This document shows positions 44,574-53,785 of a stretch of 62,212 bases of DNA, piece after piece. Position 1 is the stretch's first letter. Each line of letters starts with the position of its first letter. The stretch covers positions 2,349-64,560 of the forward strand of contig NZ_LMSB01000018.1 in the NCBI RefSeq assembly GCF_001428005.1. Reading direction: 5' to 3'. This DNA is from Arthrobacter sp. Soil736. GTDB taxonomy: Bacteria > Actinomycetota > Actinomycetes > Actinomycetales > Micrococcaceae. The notes beneath the pieces are model-generated. The model did no database searches. It was not told where the DNA came from and saw only the letters and a program-made list of their open reading frames with translations. The translations under genes were made by a program, and so were the position numbers.

Positions 44574-44954
44574 TCAGGGATCCGGATCTTCTAGGAGCCA
44601 GCTCGTGGCTTCACTTCTGGACGTGAAGAAACGAGTAGGACACGGCGGCGTGTGGAGGCCAAGGGAAAAATTCGCGATGACTCGATCCACCGGACTTGAG
44701 CCGAGCAGTGCAATGCGCGAGGCGGCGCACGGGATGGTCCAGACAGCGCGGGCATCGTGGTCAACGGTCTCCGTTGTAGCCATCTCGACCAACGTTGGAT
44801 GTTTTGACCCCATGGAGACGCCGTTAACTCCGGCCATCGCGGCCCGGGCGTCGGTAGCGCTAATTCTGGCGTTAGGCATCCAGACCAAGTGGATCAGACC
44901 GTCGGCCCGGAGCTCGACGGTGCCCTTTCCGCCTTCAATGGCGATCCGCGCCAT
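44574..44954 (-). CDS. DUF7793/SpoIIAA-like STAS-fold protein
   Basis: 126 residues from ATG 44954 after GGGAGGATAGAGGC. It resembles SpoIIAA/STAS-like domains: LIHLVWMPNARISATDARAA, TLVEMATTETVDHDARAVW, TRFFTSRSEATSWLLED. Such small proteins are common in Arthrobacter; role unknown. Confidence 0.75.
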   Translation of the reverse strand: MARIAIEGGKGTVELRADGLIHLVWMPNARISATDARAAMAGVNGVSMGSKHPTLVEMATTETVDHDARAVWTIPCAASRIALLGSSPVDRVIANFSLGLHTPPCPTRFFTSRSEATSWLLEDPDP

Positions 44955-45344
44955 GCCTCTATCCTCCCGCTGCCGGTTCCCGACTTATCGTAACCGTTGC
45001 TGCCGTGCCCGCCTTCGGTGGCTACCTGCCGACAGATCGCGAGACTGGGAAGCGCCCCGGCTTTCAAGGCGACACGGAGTCCGATTAGGGCCAGCGCGAT
45101 CGCGAACCGAGGGGTTAGCGAGCCGCTTCCGCGGGAGCATTTTCTCGGTTGCGATGAATGCCCCAACGACCGCCATCCGCCGACACTCATTGTCCCCGCT
45201 GACGCTTTCGGGGCTACATAACGTCCGCGGGCGCATGGAACGGTGCTCCCAGTGGAGCGCCTCGCTTGGGGAGGAGCGCAGTACACAGAGGACGCTACCG
45301 CGGACTGTGATACCGAGGCGGGCCGGCCGGTCCTGACGACGCGG

Positions 45345-45641
45345 TCAGGTTTCAGGCCCCTGGGTGAAGTAGTTGTGGGCGTCGTGGTAGGTGATCTTCG
45401 GCGGCTCCGGTATTCCGGCCTCTTGGCTGAAGGGGCCAATCTGATCCCGTGCAAAGGCGTCGTAGAGTTCGCGGGATTTCCAAAGGTCGGTGACGAGTAT
45501 TCCGTTGTCCGTCGCCGCTACCCAGTGGGATAAGGCGCCCGCCGGGGCGGGTCCCTCCTTGGTGAGGCCCATTTTTACGATGACCTGGTCGTATTGCTCC
45601 AGGGTGGCGCCGTTGAACTCCATGATGACTGCGACAGCCAT
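45345..45641 (-). CDS. 98-residue ABM-like protein
   Basis: ATG 45641 after GAGGAGAGAGAC. MAVAVIMEFNGATLEQYDQV, VTDLWKSRELYDAFARDQIG, ending ITYHDAHNYFTQGPET, looks like an antibiotic-biosynthesis-monooxygenase/dabb fold. Its last codons and 3' flank are duplicated at 46620-46700. A paralogue of the same length lies at 45850. Confidence 0.75.
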   Translation of the reverse strand: MAVAVIMEFNGATLEQYDQVIVKMGLTKEGPAPAGALSHWVAATDNGILVTDLWKSRELYDAFARDQIGPFSQEAGIPEPPKITYHDAHNYFTQGPET

Positions 45642-45849
45642 GTCTCTCTCCTCATAACCGGCAGACCGGCAGGAACCGGCCTGCAAAATGAATGGATACG
45701 GCTTGTTGTACGCTCCGCAGGAAGGTTCGTCAACGACCTGCCAGGGACTATGGATTAAAGGGATTGGGAGATGGCGGTTTCCTTTCCATGTCGGCTACAA
45801 CGCATGGGAGGCCGCCTTCCATACGACTCGGCGGCGGCCTCCCGAATCG

Positions 45850-46146
45850 CTAGGGCATGATCTTGTACAGATCGATGACGGTTTCTTCGGGCGGCGATGC
45901 GAATCCGCCCTCGATGCCCTGCTGCATCCGCGGAAGTAGGATGCTGTCGCGGAATTTCTCCCAGCTCTCCTTCGAGTCATGGACGGCCATGATCGTCCAA
46001 CCCCCGGCGGAAGAGCCTCCGGCGTGGAAGATCTGACCGTCGGGCAGGCGCCCCTCGCCTGGGTGAACCGCGGCAATTGATGCCTCGTACTGTTCCTTGG
46101 TGCCTCCTGGGAAGAAGTGCACAATTCCGTATGGCGTGGCTTCCAT
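45850..46146 (-). CDS. 98-residue ABM-like paralogue
   Basis: ATG 46146 after CAGGAGCAGAA. MEATPYGIVHFFPGGTKEQY, IFHAGGSSAGGWTIMAVHDS, SWEKFRDSILLPRMQ. Same length and presumed ferredoxin-like fold as the neighbour, though the sequence is only distantly alike. Own ribosome-binding site, so separately translated. Confidence 0.75.
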   Translation of the reverse strand: MEATPYGIVHFFPGGTKEQYEASIAAVHPGEGRLPDGQIFHAGGSSAGGWTIMAVHDSKESWEKFRDSILLPRMQQGIEGGFASPPEETVIDLYKIMP

Positions 46147-46619
46147 TTCTGCTCCTGGATGGTCGGAATGTGTTGGACATTGCCAACCATGAGACTCCGT
46201 CAGTCGGGATGTCAAGCAGTTGGCGGTACAGGGTGAAGGATTCGGCTTCATTCTGACTTCCTACCAAGGCGTCAACGAGGGCGCTTAAGCCGTAGCAGCG
46301 GGAACCTCGTTCGGATTCCGTCAGGGCCTTCGATCCCCGGGCCATCTGTCGAGACTGCCACGCGCCGCCGCCGTCGTCGTTCGTGAGGAGAATCCGATGG
46401 CTCCCAGGTCTGCGATCAGGCCCGCCGGTGATTGTCTAGATTGTCCGGTTCGCAGGAGTTCCTTCGTGTTAGATTGCAGAATAGAAGCCCAGCAGGATGA
46501 CACCACGCGCCGCTATTGTTGAAGGAAACTGCGGCAACACGACGGCGGCAATTGTGCTGTGATGCGGGGCGATGCCCCTTCCCGCACGTTGTGTGAACGT
46601 TGAATCCAAACATCAAGGG
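46147..46619. other. no intact gene
   Basis: No frame with a ribosome-binding site. The part near 46543-46619 shares short stretches (GACGACGCGGTCAGG) with the flank of the 45345 gene. Confidence 0.3.
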
Positions 46620-46629
46620 GACGACGCGG

Positions 46630-46700
46630 TCAGGTCTCCGTCCCGTGTGTGAAGTAATTGTAGGCGTCGTGGTAGGTGGTCTTGGGTGGCCACGGCATCC
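46630..46700 (-). pseudogene. ghost tail of a third ABM-like gene
   Basis: KTTYHDAYNYFTHGTET and a stop match KITYHDAHNYFTQGPET of the 45345 gene, and the downstream DNA is also alike. The remainder of the gene is gone. Confidence 0.6.
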
Positions 46701-47038
46701 CGGAACAGCTCCAGGGCCGGACGGCACTGACCGGTGGCGAGCAGCGAGCCCTCAAACGCCTGCGTGACGAAGGCGATGTGCGTCTGGAACAGGAACGCAT
46801 CCCGTGGCAAACCGCGCTGAAATCGCTGCAGACGGCGTGGGAAAAGATCGCTGAGCGAAGCCAGTAGAAAATCAATTCCGATTGAGGCCGAACTTTCCCG
46901 TCACGAGGGCGTGCTTGTCACCACATGCCGGCGCGCGGCTCTGGCAGTCTTGAATCCTGCCCGGTGGTCAGGCAAACGCTTGGAGTCCGGCCTTTTGATG
47001 CAAATCGCTTCTGAAGGTGTTTCTCATCCAGAACCTGA
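46701..47038. other. coiled-coil-like remnant and unassigned sequence
   Basis: The plus frame near 46715-46867 reads EQRALKRLRDEGDVRLEQER then WQTALKSLQTAWEKIAERSQ before TAG. It looks like the tail of a helical protein; no start is present. Confidence 0.35.
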
Positions 47039-48615
47039 ATCTTCGATCGGGCAAAGGGGGAGCCGCAGCCGTTGGTCGGCTTCAACGAAAACGAGGGGGA
47101 GGAATTGACCCCGGTCCTGAATTCCCGTGTCGTGGGCTCGGACCTTGAAGTCGAGACGACGCACTTCTCCAACTGGTTCACTCAATCGTGGGACTGGCTC
47201 GCGTCATGGGCCAAGGATCAGGTCACTGCCATGTTCACCGCGACCCACGGTGAAGACCCGAAATGCGAGAACGAGGATGCGGCCCGTGCAGGGGGCATCA
47301 CCGTGACTGGCGGTCCGGGCGATGCCGTCAAATGGTGCATGGGCAAGGCAGCGACAGGCGCCACAGTTATTAAGCTGAACAACTCTCGCGGCTACGCGGT
47401 ATCCGCTGAAAGCACACCCGGACTGTCGATCGGCACCCGCGGCGACGATGTGGGCCAGTGGCTGCCTAGATTGGCCAAATACATCACCTTTCCGTCAAGT
47501 GCTCACAACGACGTAGAGATCCTCGGACCGGGCGAAACCGCCTACTACAACGTCGATTCGACGACCGGATCATCTATGGGCGTCAAGATCATGCCCTCGC
47601 CCCCGGCGTACCAGGCAACTGTGCTGCATTTCGCTGCCGAGACCGCCATCATGATGTACAGCAGGTTCCACAAGGGAGCCGATCCATTGACAATCAGCGC
47701 CGCCATTGATGCGATGGACGCCGTGGACTGCGCCTCAGCCGTCCAGGGCATGACCGCCTCGCCTGACATCAGCACCCCAGCTGCCGCTGCTTCGTACGTT
47801 AATGCCGCCCTGCAGGCTGTATGGCCGTGCCTGGGAAGAACCATGGAACATCTGGTTGCCGCCGGAACATCAGAGGCCTTCGCTGTGCTGGCTGGAGGCG
47901 TAGTGTCCTGGCTGGAATCAGGGCTCGAAAAGGTCGTCGACGGAATCCGCGCTATTGCGGACACCGTTTTGCATCCTGACGGGTACCAGATCATCGTCAC
48001 GGTCCCGGACGGGCTCCAGGCCTATCACGGGATTCTCGGGACCGGGGTGACCATGTTGGCCAAGAACTCCCCGTACCAGGCCCAAGTGGATTTCCGATAT
48101 CCTGCTGGCTGGGCTGTCAGCTCCACGCCCCTTCCGCCGCTGATGAGCGACACTCATAACGGTGTGGGCGTGGTGAGCAGTGCAGGCCTGCATGAATTCC
48201 AGCTCGTCTTCTATGCCGATTTGAATGAGCCATGCGGAGCGATTCCGGCCAGATTGGTCGAGTCCACGCCGGTGCAGGTGGAGTCCGAAACTGATTCTCG
48301 CCAGGGTCAGCAATGGATCCAGTCCACCGTATTTCATCCCCCAGCCGGTTACGGCTACAGCTTCCCGGTCGTGCTGACACTGCAGCTGTCAGACTCCCCG
48401 GGCACTGTCGCCTCGGACGGTCAGGATTGTCCAGGCAGGTCGAGCTTCAAAGCGGGTCCCGTTTTCGGCCGTTTCCTCCACCAGCGAGGATTCAACGCCG
48501 TTTCCTCCACCAGCGAGGATTCAACACCGAGCAGGAGGCTATCACCTACCTAAACAGTCCGGAGAGCCGCCAAATCAAGGCGGTCATGACATCGCTGACT
48601 GTCACCGTTTACTGA
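47039..48615 (+). pseudogene. large hypothetical protein, 5'-truncated and frameshifted by a duplication
   Basis: The frame is open from 47039 (no good start; TTG 47072 is the first possible) with VETTHFSNWFTQSWDWLASW, an ending typical of a beta-sandwich, then about 430 residues of unknown type (WCMGKAATGATVIKLNNSRG, GIRAIADTVLHPDGYQIIV). At 48471-48528 a 29-bp tandem duplication shifts the phase; without it the protein would end TEQEAITYLNSPESRQIKAV, MTSLTVTVY at TGA 48615. Probably a secreted or surface protein. I do not recognise the family. Confidence 0.6.
48471..48528 (+). repeat. 29-bp tandem duplication inside a gene
   Basis: The units 48471-48499 and 48500-48528 (each starting GTTTCCTCCACCAGCGAGG) differ at one base. 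As 29 is not a multiple of three, the second unit shifts the reading frame. Confidence 0.95.
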
Positions 48616-48811
48616 CCGATCAGAAAGTCAGACCAGCAGGAAGCGCTCCTTGGCATCCTGGTAGGGAAATGCAGAGATCCGTGCAATCGGGGCAAGCCTA
48701 GACGGGAATCGAAGACCTTAGGGCAGGGCGGCCGGAATAGGAGATGGGCTCCATGAATTCCCGTTGGCGGGGACGGTTGTTGCTTCTGTTTGGCCGGATT
48801 AACATCACGAC

Positions 48812-48990
48812 ATGGATACTGTTTGCCACTCATGCGGTTCCGAGTTGGGCGAGGATGCTCAAACGTGCTGGAACTGCGGCGCTGCTACGGGCAACCCGCC
48901 ACACGCAAAGCCTTACGCGAAGGCTCATGCTCCGTCTGTGACGGTCGGGTCTGCCGAGCAGGGGTCATGGTGCAATAAGTGGAATGTGAA
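48812..48990 (+). pseudogene. N-terminal zinc ribbon of a lost protein
   Basis: ATG 48812: VCHSCGSELGEDAQTCWNCG, a four-Cys zinc ribbon, then low-complexity residues. Near 48990 the sequence passes into an IS3-type end. The gene was cut by the insertion. Confidence 0.5.
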
Positions 48991-49002
48991 CCGTCCCGGG
49001 AA

Positions 49003-49130
49003 TCATGCCGCCTGTTTGTTGGCGGCGTCGTCGGGTAACGAGCCGATTTCTAGAGCATAGTATGCCTGCTCGAATTCCTCGGGCGTCTGGTGCCCGAGGG
49101 AGGATCGTTGTTTATGCCCGAAATCGGTGG
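49003..49130 (-). mobile_element. IS3-family transposase C-terminal fragment
   Basis: The minus strand reads KQRSSLGHQTPEEFEQAYYA then a stop at 49003, the end of an IS3-type OrfB. The rest of the element is missing. Confidence 0.65.
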
Positions 49131-49151
49131 AGCCTCATCAGGAGTGTCACT

Positions 49152-49640
49152 TCAGCTGCCGAGTTCTTCCGAAGCCGTGCGTCCGGCGGCTTGGACCCTC
49201 CGGAGGAAGTCGGTGATGACGCCAATCTGGGCGTCGTCGTAGCCGGCGCAGATGTCGTCCATGAGGCTGTTCATGCCTGAGTAGAGCCGGAACATCTCGG
49301 CATTTCTGTCGGGAAGCACCCGGATCACGACGGCGCGCCGGTCGGACGGGTCGCGGTCCCGGGCAATCCAGCCGCCGCGTTCAAGCCGGTCGAGGATGCC
49401 GGTCATCGTTGCCGGGTGCAGGCCAGCATGCTTGGCCAGCATGGTCGGGCTGAGCGGCCCCCGGCTTGAGATCAGGTCAAGACAGTCGAGGTCAACGTCC
49501 TTGAGCTCGGCTTGAGTGCCAACCTGGTGATTGAGCACAGACAGTTGGACGCGCGTGCCGCGAAGCTCGGCTTTGAGTTCAGCCACTGCGCGCCGCCGAA
49601 GACGGGAAATCGCAGGCTCTTGATTTGATACGTAAGTCAT
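49152..49640 (-). CDS. MarR-family regulator
   Basis: 162 residues from ATG 49640. MLAKHAGLHPATMTGILDRL for the recognition helix and RDPSDRRAVVIRVLPDR for the wing. A basic N-terminal extension (RLRRRAVAELKAELRG). Divergent from the NmrA-like gene 63 bp away; TCATATGA in the gap may be part of its operator. Confidence 0.9.
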   Translation of the reverse strand: MTYVSNQEPAISRLRRRAVAELKAELRGTRVQLSVLNHQVGTQAELKDVDLDCLDLISSRGPLSPTMLAKHAGLHPATMTGILDRLERGGWIARDRDPSDRRAVVIRVLPDRNAEMFRLYSGMNSLMDDICAGYDDAQIGVITDFLRRVQAAGRTASEELGS

Positions 49641-49703
49641 ATGATATCGTTTCTGTATTGTATGGTTTTCCTAGGATAAGGGTAGCGGAGAGGCCGCATT
49701 CAC

Positions 49704-50435
49704 ATGAAGATCGCAATATTCGGGGCGAACGGCCCCACTGGAAGGATTCTGACCGCCCAGGCGCTCGACGCCGGACATGTCGTCACCGCCGTCACCCGCA
49801 GACCGCAGGACTTCCCGTTGCGGGCCCCCGCCCTGAGCGTGGTCGGCGCTGACGTGTACAACTCCGCAGAGGTGGACGCCATTGTCGCTGGTCAGGACGC
49901 CGTGCTCTCAACCCTCGGTGTTCCCTACAGTCGTCGGCCGATCAATGTCTATTCGGCCGGCACCGGCAACATCATGCGGGCTATGGACCGCCATGGTGTA
50001 CGCCGACTGGTGTGCGTGAGCTCCAGCGCCGCTGACACTACGGCCGGCCCGCACGGCGGTTTCTTCTTCGACAAGGTGTTGCAGCCGCTGGTCACCAGTC
50101 TGTTGGGGCGTACATTATATGCGGACATGCGGCGCATGGAAGCCGCCGTCGCGGCCAGCGACCTAGAGTGGACCATCATGCGGCCCTCCGGACTCTTTGA
50201 GACCGAATCGGTCACCGACTACAAAGTGGCCGTGGACTACCTCAACGGGACATTCACATCACGGGCCGATCTTGCGGACTCGATGCTTCGCCAGCTCACG
50301 TCGGATGAGTTCGTCCGCAAGGCGTTGGCTGTTGCAACCTTCGCGCACAAGCCAAGCCTCATCCAGCTACTCGCGCGTGAGGCCAGCAGCAAGAAGGCAG
50401 CGCCTGATCGGGTGCCGGAGGCGAAGTCGTCATGA
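49704..50435 (+). CDS. NmrA-like NAD(P)-binding oxidoreductase
   Basis: 243 residues from ATG 49704. KIAIFGANGPTGRILTAQAL is the Rossmann motif (GxxGxxG), followed by VLSTLGVPYS and IMRPSGLFE. Short atypical SDR. Overlaps the next gene by ATGA. Probably controlled by the divergent MarR. Substrate unknown. Confidence 0.88.
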   Translation: MKIAIFGANGPTGRILTAQALDAGHVVTAVTRRPQDFPLRAPALSVVGADVYNSAEVDAIVAGQDAVLSTLGVPYSRRPINVYSAGTGNIMRAMDRHGVRRLVCVSSSAADTTAGPHGGFFFDKVLQPLVTSLLGRTLYADMRRMEAAVAASDLEWTIMRPSGLFETESVTDYKVAVDYLNGTFTSRADLADSMLRQLTSDEFVRKALAVATFAHKPSLIQLLAREASSKKAAPDRVPEAKSS

Positions 50436-50938
50436 ACCGCACCGCGATCCAAGCCATTTCGCGCCTCGCCGGACTCCTCTTCGGGGGCCTGTTCGCGGGA
50501 TTCCTCACGGGGGTGCTCGTCCTGGAGTTGTCGTTGCGGGGCTTCGACGGCGCCGTCTACACCCAGCTGCAGCAGGTTGCCCTGATCGGCCTGCCGATAC
50601 TGGCATCGGTCCTGCTGTTCCCCGCGCTGATCGCCACTGCGGTACAGGTGTTTCTGGGAGCAAGGTCAAGGGGGCGCACTTTCTGGTTGACCGTTGGTGC
50701 ACTGGCCCTGCTGCTCGCAGCCTTGGTTACGACCCTGGTGGTCAACGTTCCCATCAACCTGGCCGAAGGCGGATGGAACATCCAGAGCCCACCGGAGGAC
50801 TGGGCGAGCGTACGCGATCGCTGGCAGTTGGGCCATCTCATCCGAACATGTGCCGCATTGTTCGCTTTCGCGGCCCTGGCCGTCGCAGTCGTGCGGCAGC
50901 CCATGCAGCTCCGGAGCTCGCTGCACGCGTCGGCCTGA
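50432..50938 (+). CDS. DUF1772 (anthrone oxygenase-like) membrane protein
   Basis: 168 residues from ATG 50432. Four membrane helices, with the patterns GLLFGGLFAGFLTGVLVLEL, NVPINLAEGGW and WQLGHLIRTCAAL seen in DUF1772 proteins, where a conserved Asn and His/Arg are thought to be catalytic. It pairs with the NmrA-like gene, suggesting a small aromatic or quinone modification module. Confidence 0.8.
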   Translation: MNRTAIQAISRLAGLLFGGLFAGFLTGVLVLELSLRGFDGAVYTQLQQVALIGLPILASVLLFPALIATAVQVFLGARSRGRTFWLTVGALALLLAALVTTLVVNVPINLAEGGWNIQSPPEDWASVRDRWQLGHLIRTCAALFAFAALAVAVVRQPMQLRSSLHASA

Positions 50939-50956
50939 AGGGCCTGACGGAACGGA

Positions 50957-50991
50957 CAAGCCCTCCCGCACATGATGTGGGGGAGGGCTTG
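50957..50991 (+). terminator. terminator of the NmrA/DUF1772 operon
   Basis: CAAGCCCTCCC (50957-50967) pairs with GGGAGGGCTTG (50981-50991), with inner pairing, 18 nt after the stop. Confidence 0.85.
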
Positions 50992-51044
50992 CTGTTCATG
51001 CCCCAAAAGTGATCGAAGGCCCGGGCGGATTCAAGTGATCGACA

Positions 51045-51360
51045 GTTGCAACACCCCCGAAAAACGGGAGTTGCAACACCTGTGGAAATACCAACAAGAA
51101 ATAGTTCTTCCTTAACGGAAAGATCACCCTTAAGGAAAGAGTCTGGCCCGTCCGCTTCGCCGACCCTGAAGCGGGCTTACCGGAGCTACTCGTCGTCCGA
51201 TCGGGCGGATTTCTTCTTGGCTTTGGAGCGTCTGGGGAGCATTCCGCTGGCCGCAGGAGAATTAGGATTCAACCTCAGTACCTGCCGTGCCTGGGCGGGA
51301 CCTTCCGTTAGGAAATCTGGCCAAAAGTACACCCAAGCCGACGAGGACAAGTTCACGGTC
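51045..51360 (+). mobile_element. IS30-family element, second fragment
   Basis: Two GTTGCAAC units (51045-51052, 51070-51077) are followed by the start of the transposase with one and a half helix-turn-helix modules (FFLALERLGSIPLAAGELGF, CRAWAGPS). At about 51358 it abuts an unrelated gene fragment. Opposite orientation to 6848-7700. Confidence 0.7.
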
Positions 51361-51824
51361 GGACGTGGCTTGCGGAGCAGCCCGACGATTCTGTTCTTGA
51401 CGAGCGTGGGGTCGTGCTTCCGGGCCAGTTCTTGCTTGCGGAGGAGGTCCTTCACGATCAGCTCGACATCTCGCAGTTTCACTGTTGTTCGTGTATTTAC
51501 CGTAAACGTCTCCGGCGCGACGCCCTGCAGCAGCTTCTCGCTCTTCGTGCGCAATTGTGCTTGTACTACGGCCGGGGGAGCGAAGAACAGCGGGTGCGGG
51601 ACCTCGGCCTTCCGGGCAAGGTCCAAGAGGTCGGAGTATTGGATCTTCGACTTCTCGAGGGCGTGGAGGTACGGTGCCCGCCCGTTCACGACAGAGTTCT
51701 CCAGGAGATCTACGAAGACTGATCGGTCGATCGACACCGGCTCACCCGCAATAATCACGTGCACTTTGAAGTCCCCAACTCCAGTTCCTGTTCGCAGACT
51801 CAGTCCTTGTCTATGCCACCGCAA
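51358..51824 (-). pseudogene. ImmA/IrrE-associated regulator-like fragment
   Basis: About 155 residues from 51824: RSVFVDLLENSVVNGRAPYL, SDLLDLARKAEVPHPLFFAP, RDVELIVKDLLRKQELARKH. The pattern LARKAE-PxPLFFAP is seen early in large XRE/ImmA-IrrE proteins of mobile elements. The rest, including any HEXXH peptidase, was removed by the IS30 fragment. No ribosome-binding site at the start. Confidence 0.4.
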
Positions 51825-52018
51825 TATATACGCCGTCGAAATCGCAAAAAGGGGCGTCCAACCAAAACAGCCCGGACCGGTCGTCTGCCGGTGTACACAA
51901 TTGTCGCTGGAGGGTCGGTGGCATCTGCTTATCAGCCGCGTGCCTTTCCCATTGAAATAGGCTCACCTGGTAGCAGCCCTGAACAGGCAAGGCCAGATGG
52001 GAGGCGCTCTTGATGCCC
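51825..52018. other. no gene seen
   Basis: Nothing assignable between the ImmA-like fragment and the extended repeat copy 4. Confidence 0.3.
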
Positions 52019-52137
52019 CTCGATACGATTGGGACTGGGGAGACCCGGGTCCAAGTCCCTCCTCGCCAAAGGCCCTCAAAGCGACTCAGCAGGCAGTGTA
52101 ATTCTGCCTAGGCAGTCCTTGAGGGTCTGCTTAGGGA
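52019..52137 (+). repeat. upstream extension of repeat copy 4
   Basis: Shares CCAAAGGCCCTCAA, GCGACTCAGCAG and the palindrome CTGCCTAGGCAG (52104-52115) with 42514-42642. CCCTCAA and TTGAGGG flank the palindrome and can form a long stem. Confidence 0.65.
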
Positions 52138-52404
52138 GCACCCACCTCCCTTTTGAACAATATCTGGCAAGAAAATCTGAAAGTTTATATGGGTCAAAAT
52201 CGGCCAATTTCGTGCATTTCTGCAGGTCAAAGCCATTTTCACTACCCATCTCCGGTTAATAGTTTGTGACCACCAATGTTCTTTCTTGAGGTATTCGATG
52301 TGCCGTGAGACTTCAAGCGGCCGCAAACTTCTGCTCAACGGCATCGGGCCGCGGCCCTTGAGAGTCGAACCTTGGGGGAGAGGAGCCCACCGTCGGCGCA
52401 TAAT
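52138..52404 (+). repeat. dispersed repeat R, copy 4 of 4
   Basis: A full-length copy: ACCCACCTCC, GGCAAGAAAATCTG, TTTATATGGGTC, GTGCATTTCTGCAGGTCAAA, CTACCCATCTCC, GTTTGTGACCACCAATGTTC, GAGGTATTCGATG, AAACTTCTGCT, GGGCCGCGGCCCTTGAGAG, CCCACCGTCGGCGCATAAT. By eye it is closest to copy 3. Confidence 0.9.
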
Positions 52405-52515
52405 CCAGTTCCATGAACTTGGGCGGCTGCTTCTGCCATGGCTTTTTCTGAATGTCGGGAATCGCCACGGTTCTACCAATGACCGGATTGTTCCGACTAT
52501 TCGGTGATGCGGGAA

Positions 52516-52920
52516 TCAAAGGGACTTCTTGAAGAAGGTCGCGGCGTCCTCATAGGTCAGCGCACGGTAGAACTCGCCTGCCCGACGGCTCGCTAGAGAG
52601 ATATAGGCAGCGCCTTGCTCCCGCGCCCACGTCTCGGACTCAGTCATCAGGGCCTGCCCTACGCCTTGTCGTCGCACCTGCTCGGCCACCATTACTTCTT
52701 CGACCCAGGCAGTAGGTCCGTTTGCAAGAAATGTGGCTCGGCAATGGGCCAAAAGGTAGCCGACGACGGATCCGTCACGCTGTTCGGCCACCAGGATGAG
52801 TGTCTGGGGCGTCTGGAGCAATGAACGGAAGGTTCGATCAAACGGTTCCTGCTTCGGCGCGAACGTGCCTGCGAAATCCTGAACCAGAATCCAAACGCTG
52901 TCTGCATCGTTGACGGTTAC
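52516..52920 (-). pseudogene. GNAT acetyltransferase without its start
   Basis: VTVNDADSVWILVQDFAGTF, EVMVAEQVRRQGVGQALMTE (acetyl-CoA site), AAYISLASRRAGEFYRALTY. The C terminus is complete, but no start codon is present upstream: the frame runs into the overlapping stop of the next gene. Truncated by a recombination at about 52920, unless a non-canonical start is used. Confidence 0.7.
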
Positions 52921-53363
52921 TCGATGTAGTCGGCGCGGAGCACGTGCCGGGCTCGCGGGCGCTTCCCGCCGTTGATGTCCCGGACGTACTGCGCGAGCCG
53001 CTCCGGGTTCTTGCCGGCCCACCCGTGAGCAAGGGCCCAGCCCTGCATCGCGTCGGCGTCTATCGGGATCCTGGCGTCGCGCATTGCCAGGAGTACGCCG
53101 ACGACCTGGTCCTTCTCAAAGCCGGCCGAAATCGTGTTGTTGTGGTTCACCGTGAGCGTCAGGCCCCTTAGAGCCTCTACGACGATTGGGTCGAGATCGG
53201 GGGAGAGAGTCTTCCAGTCCGAGCCGTCGCCAAGAACATCCGGGTTCATCGCTGTGACCCAAGGGCGGATCCGATCGGCGTTCCAGGTGATGACGCAGAT
53301 GGCACGGATCCCGCGGCCGGAGCGCACCAGCTCCCCGATATCGTCCATGTCCGGCCAGGCCAT
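52917..53363 (-). CDS. hypothetical protein, N terminus uncertain
   Basis: 148 residues if started at ATG 53363; there is no ribosome-binding site, and sequence upstream belongs to another fragment, so it may be truncated. GIRAICVITWNADRIRPWVT, DGSDWKTLSPDLDPIVVEAL, DADAMQGWALAHGWAGKNPE are protein-like. Family not recognised; it could be a phage- or defence-associated protein. Confidence 0.5.
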   Translation of the reverse strand: MAWPDMDDIGELVRSGRGIRAICVITWNADRIRPWVTAMNPDVLGDGSDWKTLSPDLDPIVVEALRGLTLTVNHNNTISAGFEKDQVVGVLLAMRDARIPIDADAMQGWALAHGWAGKNPERLAQYVRDINGGKRPRARHVLRADYIE

Positions 53364-53394
53364 CAGCACCGGACCAGTACTTCGTGGTGTTCCG

Positions 53395-53742
53395 CCCCCG
53401 CGGCCCCTTAATCCGACGCAAGAGGCTGCGGCACACCGCGAAGCCGCAAAGTCCCTGCTCAAGATCCGCGACAGCTACATCCACTTGTTGGCTGATGTGA
53501 AGGGGAACGCTTTGTCAGCGAAGGAGATCAGAAACCAAAGGGACCATCTCAGCGCTCAGGCGCAGAAGGTGTATCAGACCGCTCCCGACACCAGCTCTAA
53601 AGCGTACATTCTGGCGCGGCGGGCATTGAAGGAACGTGAAGACCTTACTTTTTCCGACGAGGAAATCGACAAGTTTCTGCCTGTCAATCTTCGTAAGACC
53701 GCACCAACCGGTACTCGAGAAACTCCCGCCCGCCGGTCGTAG
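53395..53742 (+). pseudogene. SLATT-domain protein, C-terminal fragment
   Basis: PTQEAAAHREAAKSLLKIRD, SYIHLLADVKGNALSAKEIR, AYILARRALKEREDLTFSDE, EIDKFLPVNLRKT match the end of SLATT proteins, two-helix membrane effectors associated with CBASS-like nucleotide signalling. The membrane helices and start are lost. Joined head to head with the 52917 gene. Confidence 0.55.
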
Positions 53743-53785
53743 CGGTTGCTTGTAGATGGCGGGGAGCGTCCTTCCTAGACTGCAA

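Noticed and set aside
6848..51360. The two inverted IS30 fragments as the ends of a 44-kb composite transposon
   Set aside because: Both are internal truncations with the outer or inner end missing and no functional transposase, so they cannot define element limits.
51046..51960. 304-codon frame starting in the IS30 fragment as a single protein
   Set aside because: After about 105 codons it reads antisense through the ImmA/IrrE-like fragment and loses all protein character.
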